This document shows positions 41,904-51,901 of a stretch of DNA of 64,000 nucleotides, piece after piece (the first letter of the stretch is position 1; the number at the start of each line of letters is the position of its first letter). Made by a program: the position numbers and the translations under genes. The notes beneath the pieces were generated by a model. The model had not been told where the DNA came from, ran no database searches, and saw only the letters and a program-made list of their open reading frames with translations. Origin of the DNA: Epithemia pelagica (lineage: Eukaryota; Bacillariophyta; Bacillariophyceae; Surirellales; Surirellaceae); contig OX337235.1 in NCBI GenBank assembly GCA_946965045.2, positions 2,613,928 to 2,677,927 on the forward strand. Direction: 5' to 3'.

Positions 41904-44542
41904 ATGCCCATCTTCAGAATCATGGGCGGCCAACAGAGCCGGCGAAACAACAGTAGCGAAAACTCTTCACTTCAATCACAGACGTCTTCTTATCCAGCGC
42001 AAAGGGCTGCCGCAGCTAATGCCCGGAATACATACCCGGGAAACAGAACTGGAGCAACTGCTCAATCTTTGAATAGCGCTCCTTCGAATAGCAATTCTAC
42101 TTCTCGACGTCCAACTGGACAGTTCTCGCACTCCGCTCCCCCATCCACAACTACACATCAGGACGGTTCGAGATCTCAACCAGGTACTGGTTCCAACACT
42201 GTTGTTCGCGGTGCCCCCACAGATGCAGGAGGCCGAACGCAAACCACAAGTAGCGCCACAGACGCTACTACTCGCCCTGGAGCCTATCAAGTAACACGAA
42301 CAACAACCGGTGTAAGTTCAGAAGACGTTCGTCGCCCGCTGCTGGAAAATGCGTATTCTCACCTGTTCCTAGCCTGCCATCGTGTATAGGGTCTCGATCC
42401 CAAATGGAGTGTCACCAGGGAGCGAGTTTCATGTTCATGCAGGGGATCGCCGTGTTCGTGTTCGATGCCCTCCTACGTCCAGACCTGGCCAATCTCTCCA
42501 AATCACATTACCACCCGCACCCCAAACACAGCACACTATATTGAAAATTGCACCACTTACTGCCGCTCCCGAAGTTGGAGCAGGGGGCGGTGCAGTCACC
42601 ATGACTCCAGAAGTTCGCAAGGTGAACCAACAAGCAGAGGAGAATGGAGGCTCAGCGCAGAGTTTTCTTGTTGACATTCCACCCAACATTTTCCCCGGAA
42701 TGACGTTCACCGTTAATGTAGCTGGACAGAGATTTATGGTTACATGTCCGTCAAACGCCGGTCCCAACATGAAAATCAGGATTGTTCCACCGACAGTCCG
42801 CGAGGAGCCTCAAGCAGCACCGAAGACACAGGTATTTGAAGTTGCCGTACCAGCGGGTGTGTCTCCAGGACAGCCTTTCACCTTGGTTGCTAATGGGCAA
42901 CGTGTTCTTGTTACCTGTCCACCAAATGTCTCCCCAGGACAGAAGATCCGTTTCCAGCTTCCCGTTTCACAGGTAGTTAGCAATATTCAGCTTTCATACG
43001 AATCAAACGTTGGGTGGAGACGAATCATACGAGTCACCGACATGAAGTTCCAATGGGTACGTCTCGATAACAAAGAGGATGATTCCGAAAATGGAGGTGT
43101 GGACTTTGCTGGAATGGAGAACTTCGATTTCAGTAGGTCCGCATACATTCGCAAGCTGTCTTTCTTGGAAGGAAATGATGCCCGCATGCGTAGCGGGAGA
43201 CTGTCCCTTGTACCAGCCAAAGAAGCGGTTGTGGATTCTCGTCTCGTTGTTAGAAATCGGACTTTGCTGTCTTACGCCGACATTGCTGAACATCAAGGCA
43301 AGGCACTTGAAGAAAAAACGACATGGTTTCAGAATATTTGCTCCCAGCTTACATCTGCCTGGGAGGACGGTCACATTAAGATTGTCGTCCGTCGAAAGTT
43401 CCTGCTTTTGGATAGTGTCGATTGTGTTATGAGTCTGGGTCGCGAAGACCTTCGCAAAAGATGGCGCATTGAATTTCTGGGCGAACCTGCTATTGATGCA
43501 GGTGGTGTTTCTCGAGAGTGGTTTCAATTGGTAACAGAGCAGATATTTGATCCTGCATTCGGTCTTTTTGTTTCCTCTGTCAACAACCAAATGGCAATGA
43601 GTATAAACCCCGCCAGCGGTAAGTTTAATGGTCTCTTTTCATGGGAATGTGCGTTTGCGGGAGGGCTGACAGAGTTCCTTGGATTCAGACATTTCTTGTC
43701 CGGAAGACCACTTGATCTATTTTAGATTTCTTGGACGGGTGATTGGAAGGGCACTTTTTGATCGCCAACTCGTAAAAGGCCACATGGTGAGAAGCCTGTA
43801 CAAGCATTTGCTGGGATGGCCTATCACTTTCGATGACATCAAGGACCAGGACGAGGAGTACTACCAATCTCTGAAAAAGCTTACGAAGATGGAAGATATT
43901 TCTGTGATGTGTCTTGATTTCACCGTGACCGAGGAAAGTATGGGTGTCAGGAACGAAGTGGAACTTCTTGAAGGCGGTGCCATGAAAGAAGTAACCAAGG
44001 ACAATTTGCAGGAATATTTGGAAGCAAATCTTTGCTACAGAATGTTGGACCGCACAAAGCACCAATTGACAGAGTTATTGCTCGGATTCTTCGATATTGT
44101 ACCTGAACCTGCGTTAATTGTTCTTGATGCAAATGAGCTTGAGCTAATCTTATGTGGATTACCAGAGATTGACATGGAAGACTGGAAAACTCATACGAAC
44201 TACTCTGGTCTATATGAAGGAAAGGGAGGCAATCACCAGGTTGTCCGATGGTTCTGGGAGGTAGTGCGGGATGATTTTGATCAAGAAATGAGGGCCCGTC
44301 TTCTTCAGTTTGTGACTGGAACTTCTGGAGTACCGCCTCGCGGATTCTCTGTCTTACAGGGTATTGATGGAAACATCAAAAAGTTCACAATTCATGGAGT
44401 TGACCGCAAAGTTTACCAACTTCCTCGAGCACATACATGTTTCAACAGAATTGACCTCCCTGATTTTTCATCAAAAGACGATTTGTCGGACAATTTGAAA
44501 AAGGCCGTCACGATGTCAGGTCTTGGGTTTGGCCTAGAGTAG
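41904..44542 (+). CDS. HECT-type E3 ubiquitin ligase with three N-terminal beta-type repeats
   Basis: Three exons: 41904-42311, 42373-43618 and 43689-44542 (introns 61 and 70 bp, GTAAGT donors), giving 835 residues. The first 135 residues are Ser/Thr/Asn/Gln-rich. Then three repeats of about 45 residues follow the pattern V-P-x-G-V-x-P-G-x-x-F-x-V-x-x-x-G-x-x-x-x-V-x-C-P. A linker leads to the HECT domain, with the N-lobe motifs D-A-G-G-V-S-R-E-W and I-N-P-A-S-G and the C-lobe catalytic Cys in A-H-T-C-F-N near residue 800. It forms a thioester with ubiquitin and transfers it to substrate lysines. The repeats replace the WW/C2 domains of Nedd4-type ligases and presumably select substrates or membranes. 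Confidence 0.92.
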
Positions 44543-45061
44543 CATCATAGCGTATCAGAGGAGTAGAGGCTCCCAGCAATTGAGAATACAGGAACAACTG
44601 TCGAAAGTTCCTTTGCAAAGCAATTTACAGAATTCAGGAAAGAGGCTTTCGAGACCATGAAAAACAACGCCGACATGCATTGAACTAGTTCATTGTCCGC
44701 AACTCATATTGGCTTTTTTTGCGAATGATTCCTGTTCGAGAACACGCAAACTTGCATCTCGTATCAAGAGGTCTGTAGAAGTGAATTAATATGCAGACGA
44801 CTCACCATGAATAGGTTTACTTTGAAAAGCTGTGTGAGTTGTTGATGCGCAAGCTGAGGTATGCTCTGGCATTTTAAGTTAGTCGCAAGGACAAAGAGAG
44901 TAGAGAGCTCATGGAGAATGAAGCGGACAGAGTAGAGGTATAGTACCGCTGCGGTGACTGTTCGTGGTTTGTGGTTTCCCCCAAAATAGTTGGGTATCTT
45001 TCCGCCCCCCAAAGAAAGTTGTGGATCTTTCTGCTATATCCTTCTCGACAGCGAACCACAA
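44543..45061. other. Intergenic
   Basis: 519 bp between two plus-strand genes. No supported reading frame. Probably the 3' UTR of the HECT gene and the promoter of the RidA-like gene. Confidence 0.45.
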
Positions 45062-45610
45062 ATGAAAGTTGCTCTGGTGATACCGATTCTCTTTTGCCCT
45101 GTTTCTTTGGCATTCTCTCGTGTGTCAACAGAATTGAGAATGGTTCAAACGGAAAAAAGGCTCGAAGACCTTGGTATCAGTCTGCCTCCGGCACCCAAGC
45201 CGGCAGCAAACTATTGTCCTGCTCAAAAAACCGGAGAATTGTTGTTTCTTTCGGGGCATCTTCCGCTAAAAGCCGACGGATCGTTGCTCACTGGAAAAAT
45301 TGGACCTGGAGAGAAAACCGTGGACGAAGGATATGATGCTGCACGGCAGGTTGCCCTGAACCTAATCGCGACGATGAAATCCGAACTTGGTGACCTCGAC
45401 AAAGTCGACCAAATCGTGAAGCTTTTTGGAATTGTTCAATCCACCAACGATTTCCATGAGCAACACAAAGTACTCAATGGGTGTTCAGACGTTATGGTTG
45501 AAGTTTTTGGTGCCAAAGGTATGCATGCAAGATCCGCAATTGGGACGAACGCTTTGCCGCTCGGTATATCAGTTGAAGTAGAAGCGATCGTTCGCATAAA
45601 GGAAAGTTAA
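45062..45610 (+). CDS. RidA/YjgF/UK114-family protein, organelle-targeted
   Basis: 182 residues from ATG 45062, chosen because it begins a signal peptide (V-A-L-V-I-P-I-L-F-C-P-V) with an ASAFAP-like site S-L-A-F-S-R. The mature part is a full RidA domain: F-L-S-G-H-L-P, the helix with L-N-L-I-A-T-M-K, then H-A-R-S-A-I-G and P-L-G-I-S-V-E-V-E-A-I-V. The Arg of the R-x-A/S-I-G motif, which binds the carboxylate of enamine/imine substrates, is present. This family deaminates reactive 2-aminoacrylate and related intermediates from amino-acid metabolism; the sequence resembles the YjgF subgroup with a longer loop. The predicted site is the plastid, although mitochondria cannot be excluded. Confidence 0.85.
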   Translation: MKVALVIPILFCPVSLAFSRVSTELRMVQTEKRLEDLGISLPPAPKPAANYCPAQKTGELLFLSGHLPLKADGSLLTGKIGPGEKTVDEGYDAARQVALNLIATMKSELGDLDKVDQIVKLFGIVQSTNDFHEQHKVLNGCSDVMVEVFGAKGMHARSAIGTNALPLGISVEVEAIVRIKES

Positions 45611-45725
45611 ATGGACAGTACTAGCTCCATAACATGTGTCAACTCTCATTAGAAGGATATTTCTTGACGTGGGTGGGGAACCGAAGGAAACAGGAACATC
45701 GCGAGAATGAGAAAACACAGGATTC

Positions 45726-46382
45726 CTAATGAATATCCAGTTCACTGGCCATTTCATTCAGATACACCTGCATTCTCTTCGCTTCAGTCCTCGCATCTTC
45801 AAAGAACTTTTCGGGCTTGGTTTTCGCTGCGCTGAACTCAACGAAGTTCGCGCTGTACACTGCCGTGTCCGCTGCTCGAAGCGCTGCGTCAAATTCTATC
45901 ATTGTCTCTGTATAGATTATTATGTCAGCTGCCTCTTCTTGAAGCTCTTTCAGTACCTTTGAGATGCCGTACATGCCCGATGAAGTGCCAACGGTTCCTA
46001 AATATCGCCGTACATTATCCCCACCTCCTTTGACAACGTCGTCGTAGTTGTCAAGCAGGTAACCCAGAGATCTCTGTGCCTCCACAAACCTGGCTTTTGA
46101 GGCTTCCACACCCAGCGCCTCACCTGCTTTGAAAACAGTCTGAGAATTCTCCATTGCAGCGTTGGACGCAAAGCTTTTTGTTTCTAGCAGACACAGCATG
46201 AATGTGGAAAGACAATTCCGTCTGTTCACATCGATTGGTTCGTCAATGTTTTTGTCATCCATGGCACTCAGGCGGTATCGTGACCCTGCAGCACCTGGTG
46301 ATGAGGTTATAGTCGTGAGAGGAAATGGGCTAACAACAGCATTGTTCATGGCCAGTATGGCAATGACCCATAGGATCATCAT
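45726..46382 (-). CDS. Plastid-targeted helical protein, PsbQ-like in layout but unassigned
   Basis: 218 residues from ATG 46382; an in-frame ATG at 46433 would add 17. The start is chosen because a signal peptide begins there (M-M-I-L-W-V-I-A-I-L). A second, weaker hydrophobic segment (L-S-T-F-M-L-C-L-L) after an N-R-R-N stretch could be a lumen-targeting signal. The mature part is almost entirely helical, with Y-L-L-D-N-Y-D-D-V, L-K-E-L-Q-E-E-A, a run rich in A-D-T-A-V-Y-S, and a Lys/Pro-rich end. A four-helix layout with lumen targeting recalls PsbQ-like proteins, but no diagnostic motif was seen. Divergent from the TrpD gene. Confidence 0.6.
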   Translation of the reverse strand: MMILWVIAILAMNNAVVSPFPLTTITSSPGAAGSRYRLSAMDDKNIDEPIDVNRRNCLSTFMLCLLETKSFASNAAMENSQTVFKAGEALGVEASKARFVEAQRSLGYLLDNYDDVVKGGGDNVRRYLGTVGTSSGMYGISKVLKELQEEAADIIIYTETMIEFDAALRAADTAVYSANFVEFSAAKTKPEKFFEDARTEAKRMQVYLNEMASELDIH

Positions 46383-46636
46383 GATCGTTTCTGACGATTG
46401 GCAATTGCAAGCACCGTAACCCGTGTAACACATAATTCGGGGGGCATATGGCTTCCCCTGAACATGCCCCCACAGTATCTGAGTATCTTTTCATGATGAG
46501 GGGTGCCGATCGTACGTTTTCATTTTTTCGCCAGGCAATCGGCATCTGTTCTCGCGATCCTTTTGATGGTTGGACTTGGACTTGGACGGCTTGTTTTGAT
46601 TCCGTAGACCCCACAAGTTCGAAATACCATACATCG

Positions 46637-47830
46637 ATGTCCCTCGCTCTACGTTCTTTTCTGTTCATCTTTGGAATAAGCTCCTTGATCCAATATTCAA
46701 GAGCCTTTTCTCTTACTGCAGCCAGAAGGATATATTCCAGTACTTGCAGGTCCGGAATGTCGTCACCACAGCCACTCTCCGCTGGACTCAAGCCCTACAT
46801 CGAAACACTTATAAAGGGAGATCGTCACTTGACTGGAGAAGAAACTGAGGCAGCTTTCTCTGAAATATTGCAAGGAGCTGATGACGTCCAAGTGGGGTCG
46901 TTGTTGACATTGCTGCGAGCCCGACAGGAAACTCCTGACGAAATTGCTGGAATGGTCCGTGCAATGAACAACGCTTGTAACCGAGTTGATCTGCAAGGCA
47001 AGAAGCTTTTGGATATTGTTGGAACGGGAGGTGATGGAGCAGATACCATTAACATCAGTACTGCTTCGGTTGTGTTGGCCGCTGCGGCTGGGTGTATAGT
47101 TGCAAAAGCAGGAAACCGAAGTGTCAGCTCTAGATGTGGTTCGGCAGATGTTTTGGAGGCTCTTGGTGTTAAAGTTGACCTGAACCCGGACCAAGTCAAA
47201 GAATGTGTGGACAAGGTCAGGATTGCATTCATGTTCGCCCCCATAAACCATCCATCAATGAGGTTCGTTGCCCCTGTTCGCAAGAAGCTGGGTGTGCGAA
47301 CTTGTTTCAACATTCTTGGTCCCATGACCAATGCTGCTGGGGCACAACATACGGTGATTGGAGTTTTCGATCCACAGCTCATGCCTCTCATGGCAGGTGC
47401 TTTGCAAGAAGTAGGCCGAGTTGACCATGCCGTTATCATCCACGGCTGTGGTTTGGATGAAATCAGTCCTCTGGGTCCTTCGCGCATTCTTGAAATACGA
47501 AATACCGCATCACCGGGTGAACCGCGTGTGTATGAAACGAAGGACTTTGAATTTGATCCTCTTGATGTAGGAATTCCTAGATGTGAGCTTGGAGACCTGA
47601 AAGGTGGTGGCCCCGAAGAAAATTCGAAAAGTTTCAAGGAGGTTCTTTTAGGTGGAGAACACACAGATGCGAAACGTGATTCCATTGTACTTAATGCCGG
47701 GGTCGGATGCTACGTGTACGGTCTTGCATCAACCATTGAGGAAGGTTGTAGCATGGCACGAAGCACGCTAAGTTCCGGCAAAGCGACAGAACTGCTTAAT
47801 CAATGGATCGAAGTCAGTCAAAGCTTGTGA
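46637..47830 (+). CDS. trpD: Anthranilate phosphoribosyltransferase, plastid-targeted
   Basis: 397 residues from ATG 46637. That start begins a signal peptide (L-R-S-F-L-F-I-F-G-I) followed by the plastid-type cleavage site R-A-F-S-L; an upstream in-frame ATG at 46448 is less likely. The TrpD fold is complete, with the PRPP-binding G-T-G-G-D-G, then N-I-S-T-A, K-A-G-N-R-S-V-S-S-R-C-G-S-A-D and N-I-L-G-P-M-T-N-A. It converts anthranilate and PRPP to phosphoribosyl-anthranilate, the second step of tryptophan synthesis, in the stroma. In this window it is a stand-alone gene, not visibly fused to other trp functions. Confidence 0.93.
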   Translation: MSLALRSFLFIFGISSLIQYSRAFSLTAARRIYSSTCRSGMSSPQPLSAGLKPYIETLIKGDRHLTGEETEAAFSEILQGADDVQVGSLLTLLRARQETPDEIAGMVRAMNNACNRVDLQGKKLLDIVGTGGDGADTINISTASVVLAAAAGCIVAKAGNRSVSSRCGSADVLEALGVKVDLNPDQVKECVDKVRIAFMFAPINHPSMRFVAPVRKKLGVRTCFNILGPMTNAAGAQHTVIGVFDPQLMPLMAGALQEVGRVDHAVIIHGCGLDEISPLGPSRILEIRNTASPGEPRVYETKDFEFDPLDVGIPRCELGDLKGGGPEENSKSFKEVLLGGEHTDAKRDSIVLNAGVGCYVYGLASTIEEGCSMARSTLSSGKATELLNQWIEVSQSL

Positions 47831-47880
47831 ATAATCAGTGAGAAGCATGTACCGTTATTCAAGATCTTATAAGCCACATT

Positions 47881-48435
47881 CTATTTATTTGCCCCGAAGT
47901 CCTTCCTTATCTCCTTGAAAAAAGCAGAGACAAAACCAGGCAAGCCTGTCAGAGGAGGGGATGGTCGCCCTGCCGTGGATGATGCCGTTTGATCTGCCTG
48001 TTTACTTAAATTGTGCACTGTCTTCTCAATATGTTCTTGGCCTGTTTTCTGGAACTCACGCATGTGATGATCTGTTCTTACGGCAACTCTCTGGAAAGTC
48101 TTCGAATTCGCCAAACCCTTAACGATTATTTCATTGGCAACATAGTTGATGACGCGGTGGAAAAATTGGTTGCTCATGGTGTTAATGATGAAATCGCTTA
48201 GCCTGCCACAGCTTCGTTCAACACTTTCCTCGTATCCACAATCCACACCTCTACGATTGAAAATTGAAATGGATGAAGGGACTTGACTTTGGGCTGTTTG
48301 TGGTTCGTCTCGGCAGTTCTTCTGCTTCCACGTGTAAGTCTCGCCAAGCATACACTTACACCCAAGTGTTTACCCGGCTGAAATCGAAAATCGAAGCCAC
48401 AGCGCCACACCAAGACACGTACTTCTTCGAAGCAT
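47881..48435 (-). CDS. Small protein with possible signal peptide, function unknown
   Basis: Two proposed exons, 48435-48374 and 48250-47881; the 123-bp intron (GTAAAC donor, CGTAG acceptor) keeps the frame across a phase-2 junction, for 143 residues. Exon 1 encodes a short Arg-containing hydrophobic leader (L-R-R-S-T-C-L-G-V-A-L-W-L) that could be a signal or mitochondrial presequence. Exon 2 is helical with two Cys (C-G-Y-E-E-S-V-E-R-S-C), several His and a Pro/Gly-rich end. An unspliced alternative starting at 48351 gives 156 residues. No family recognised. Confidence 0.5.
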
Positions 48436-48590
48436 CTTAGAGATTCATCCCTCTATACGTGTTTGCAATTGTCGTCAATCAACAAGACAAACAGAAACAG
48501 AGGACAAGAATTTCTCAAACACATGCATGACTTCATAGAGCTACCCGCGTCTCCATTGAGATCACCATCACCATTCATTCGACGAATCCA

Positions 48591-49130
48591 ATGAATCCAT
48601 CTGAAAAACCCGTGATCTCCGTGGGTGTGCCCTTTAGAGTCGAAGATTTGAGCGTTAAGGCTCCCACCAGAGAACGCAGTCCTCTAGAGCTTAAGTATGA
48701 TGGAAATGCTCACCAGTGGGAAAACAAGCCTTTTCATGTGACCGTTCTTTCATCTTTTCTTGGGAGCCCAATGGGAATGCAAGAAACCATTGAGAGTATT
48801 CGTAAAGATTACCATACCGCTGGACCTGAGGAACTGATATTGACCACATACAATTCTCCGTGGAAAGCCATAATGCTCGTCAGCTTGTCCGAAGCTGCTG
48901 CAATACGCTTTGGTGACCGCGGTGTGACAAGGTTGCGAGGCGTATATGTCAGCAAGATATTCCCACGAAGCACCTCTCTTGATAGCAGTGTCAAGGAATT
49001 TCAAAGATGGGTGAAAGGAATGACAGGGAGAAGAACATCAATCGCAAAGGACTTCTACGTAGGTCACCCCTGTGGCAGTGATGGGAAAATGTCTCCGGAC
49101 TATGTTATTCTTTTCGCCCGTGTTCAGTAG
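48591..49130 (+). CDS. Hypothetical protein
   Basis: 179 residues from ATG 48591. It has the character of a compact alpha/beta globular protein: hydrophobic strands (H-V-T-V-L-S-S-F-L, A-I-M-L-V-S-L-S, D-Y-V-I-L-F-A-R-V) alternate with helices, and there is no low complexity or targeting signal. No domain recognised. It is transcribed divergently from the small gene at 47.9-48.4 kb, with about 155 bp between starts. Confidence 0.6.
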   Translation: MNPSEKPVISVGVPFRVEDLSVKAPTRERSPLELKYDGNAHQWENKPFHVTVLSSFLGSPMGMQETIESIRKDYHTAGPEELILTTYNSPWKAIMLVSLSEAAAIRFGDRGVTRLRGVYVSKIFPRSTSLDSSVKEFQRWVKGMTGRRTSIAKDFYVGHPCGSDGKMSPDYVILFARVQ

Positions 49131-49687
49131 CTCTTTCTCATCTACTGGAAAAACAGGGACTTTCCATGGATGTTTATATTCTGGAGAAACAGGAGAAGAA
49201 GAGTGTCAATATTGTGTGATCTGGCAAGTGCATCTTCGGCTTTCAATGGAGGTTGCCTCGCAGGTTAACCAAATGTATGAACCCCAGTCCCTTCGTTTTC
49301 GAAGCCAGTTTTTCAATACCTTTTGGATTTTGGACTGAGCTATGGATGAACCTGGATTGATGACCTCCATGGAACAACCACAAACTGCATGAATAAGCAT
49401 CCGTTTCCCGGACAGCAAAAGGAATAGGAGTAGGAGTACATAGGAGTAGTGAACAATGAACATGAAAGAAAACCCTCCTCTTTGAGTGTGAAAAGCTATG
49501 CCTCCTACATGATCGAAGATAGAAAAGCGCGACTGATGTCACAAAAAAAATGAGTCATGTCCGATCACGTCACCCGTCACCACAAGCATTCAAATTCAAC
49601 CACGAAGACTGTCACTAATAGATCAGATCATCAATCACCAACTCAACTGCTCCCTGTGATAGTCGAGTTGTTTCTGCTGTTTACGAA
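49131..49687. other. Intergenic
   Basis: 557 bp between two plus-strand genes. Short frames only. An A run (about 49543-49550) and pyrimidine-rich stretches precede the next gene. No supported feature. Confidence 0.45.
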
Positions 49688-50308
49688 ATGAGATCGCTTC
49701 TTCTTTTTATTGTACCTGTTGCACTGGTGAAGGGATGGTCGACGGGAAGTCTCGTGTCATCTTTCGGAGGAGCAGTTCTTGTGACGGAACGAGCTTCGCC
49801 GAGCAAAGTTGGACCTGTGCTGGAAATGAAGAAAGGGAAGCCGAATGTGCCACCGCAAATGCGTGGACAATACGCCAGGCAGAAGGAAATGGCTGCTATG
49901 CGAGAACAAATGATCTCAGCAAGTAAACCAGCTGATGACGGTTTACCAGTCTTCAACCTTTTCGTTCGAACAAAAAAAGCAAAGGTATGGTACCCCTGCG
50001 GTTCTTTCAAGGGGGACAATCGATCGGGTGCCCTGGCAAAAAACTATGCGGATGGAGGTTTGCTGGCAGGTCTTTCCAAGAAACAAATGGATGCGGGTAT
50101 CGCAGGAAGTCTTCATCAAGATCTCGATAAGCTAACTGAAAGTATAATTCGGGCTTTCCCACAACTCAAAAAGAGCCGTGATGACTTCGAGTTTGGATAC
50201 AAATTGGGCTTCAAAGGCCTTTCAGACGAAAAGTCAGCAGAGATGAACATGGTGGTACCAAAGGAACAGAAGGGCGTTGTTGACAACATCAAGAATATCT
50301 TTAGCTAA
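49688..50308 (+). CDS. HHL1-like photosystem II photoprotection protein
   Basis: 206 residues from ATG 49688. A signal peptide (L-L-L-F-I-V-P-V-A-L-V) suggests plastid import. The mature part opens with a Lys/Gly/Pro-rich motif (K-K-G-K-P-N-V-P-P-Q-M-R-G-Q-Y) and continues with P-V-F-N-L-F-V-R-T-K-K-A-K-V-W-Y-P. It ends with a helix plus F-E-F-G-Y-K-L-G-F-K-G. This order matches HHL1 of plants as I recall it: an F-x-R segment, W-Y-P, then F-x-Y-G-Y-K-L. HHL1 binds photosystem II core proteins and protects or repairs it under high light. The plant protein has a membrane segment that is not obvious here. Assigned by motif order only. Confidence 0.6.
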   Translation: MRSLLLFIVPVALVKGWSTGSLVSSFGGAVLVTERASPSKVGPVLEMKKGKPNVPPQMRGQYARQKEMAAMREQMISASKPADDGLPVFNLFVRTKKAKVWYPCGSFKGDNRSGALAKNYADGGLLAGLSKKQMDAGIAGSLHQDLDKLTESIIRAFPQLKKSRDDFEFGYKLGFKGLSDEKSAEMNMVVPKEQKGVVDNIKNIFS

Positions 50309-50449
50309 GCATATCAAAGGCCGTCTACACTAAGTCTTCGCGATTTTACTACTGCATCGGTTCTCATCTGATAAACGAAATCGAATCTTCTCTACGACAT
50401 ACAATACAACCCTGCGCTCTCTGCCCAACCCAAAAAGGTTCAGGAATTT

Positions 50450-51901
50450 TCAACAATCAAAAGTCAATCCCATTTCCGCTGCCCATGAGTGAATGTCCTC
50501 CTTGACCAAGGTTTCAACATCGAAACTTGGAGCCCTTGAACGCTTTTGAGATGATGTCTTGTTCCACCCACGGTTCTTAGGCAAGCCTTCCATATCTCGG
50601 GCCGGTATGATGTCGCCGCCTGGTACGTTGCTGTCATCACTATCCTCAGTAACAGAGGGGAGAATCTTCCAATCGCTCTCCTGTTGCAACCATAGATCTG
50701 CAAAGTCATACAGGAGATCTTCCTCAACAATATCTTCGTCGACACCAAACGGATTGACAATTAGATCGTCAAAGTTACAGAATGTGGTGGGAAAAGGCGG
50801 CTTTACATCTTCCTCAGTATGCGTCAAGTTTCCCATTTCCTCCACCCTCCTCTCGTCAAATAGCGTGGTACGTTTAGTGCTTCGGGTCTTTACCGATGTG
50901 CTTCGGGCCTCTACCGATGAAAAACAATTCGATGGCGGGCAGTCAGAGTTTCCCTGATCCTGATCATCAACGGGTTTCCCGCGAATGCCCAGCCCTGCAA
51001 CATCAAATCCAGAATCCAAGTTGAGAGATCTGTTCTGGCAAACTGCTGTATCCCGACTTTTTCTGTGTCGGTCCTTGCGGTCATGCAACAAGAACATAAA
51101 ATCAATGAAATGATGTGGCTTCTTTCCTGCTTCACAGGTGGCCTTCCGGTTACGTTTCCGAACGTTTGTCGTCCAGTTGACCACCTGATGCTGAGAAAGA
51201 CCAGTCTGTTCCATGAGCGATTGAATTTCCGACTGGTCGGGGAATGGCTGCTCAATGTGCTCGACCATCCAATTCATCAAAATATCTGTTTGCCATTTTG
51301 AGTATTTGAGAGCAAGTGGTGCACCTTGTCCTGATTCGGAGCATTCTATAGACCCATCGCGATTTGATTTTCTTGATTTCTTCTCTGAGTAACACGATTC
51401 AGTGTTTCGAGACTTTCTCTCACTCCGCGTCGCCATCCACTGGTTTAAATGCTCGTACTCTCGTTGAAGCGTATTGATAGAGTCGTCAATAGCAAAGTCC
51501 GTGACAGGGTAAGAACCCCTTTTCACACTTTGATGTCGTTGTTTGGAGAATCCCACAAGCTTTTCCCTCATCTTGGAAACAGCTAAGTGAATTTCTTCGG
51601 GACTCAAAGCCGAACAAACAGCTCGTCTAGCAGTAGGGGCATTGACCAAGGAATTGCGGAGTCCTTTCACTTGAGCCGATAATGAAAGGAGTTTAGGAAA
51701 ATCTTCATGCAATAGCATTAATTCCACATCATCGAGAGGAGCGATTCCATTCTCAGAACGGCTATGCCTTGCATGCTTTATGTTCCCATTTGCACATTGG
51801 CTGGAAGCTGTGGCTTTTTGAGACACCTGCAAGAGTTGTTCCGATTCTTCGAACAGGGCTTCTTTGCTACTTTGTGGATGCGTCATGTTGGACTTGGACA
51901 T
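50450..51901 (-). CDS. TALE-class homeobox transcription factor
   Basis: 483 residues from ATG 51901. A homeodomain lies near the middle (about 208-265). It has the three-residue TALE loop extension (P-F-P-D between helices 1 and 2) and recognition helix V-V-N-W-T-T-N-V-R-K-R-N-R-K. The invariant W, N and R of homeodomains are present, while the usual F after the Trp is replaced by Thr. Upstream are helical segments that could pair with partner proteins; downstream are acidic patches typical of activation domains. A nuclear DNA-binding regulator is expected. The gene faces the proteasome alpha-3 gene across a 479-bp divergent region with a 43-bp duplication. Confidence 0.85.
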   Translation of the reverse strand: MSKSNMTHPQSSKEALFEESEQLLQVSQKATASSQCANGNIKHARHSRSENGIAPLDDVELMLLHEDFPKLLSLSAQVKGLRNSLVNAPTARRAVCSALSPEEIHLAVSKMREKLVGFSKQRHQSVKRGSYPVTDFAIDDSINTLQREYEHLNQWMATRSERKSRNTESCYSEKKSRKSNRDGSIECSESGQGAPLALKYSKWQTDILMNWMVEHIEQPFPDQSEIQSLMEQTGLSQHQVVNWTTNVRKRNRKATCEAGKKPHHFIDFMFLLHDRKDRHRKSRDTAVCQNRSLNLDSGFDVAGLGIRGKPVDDQDQGNSDCPPSNCFSSVEARSTSVKTRSTKRTTLFDERRVEEMGNLTHTEEDVKPPFPTTFCNFDDLIVNPFGVDEDIVEEDLLYDFADLWLQQESDWKILPSVTEDSDDSNVPGGDIIPARDMEGLPKNRGWNKTSSQKRSRAPSFDVETLVKEDIHSWAAEMGLTFDC

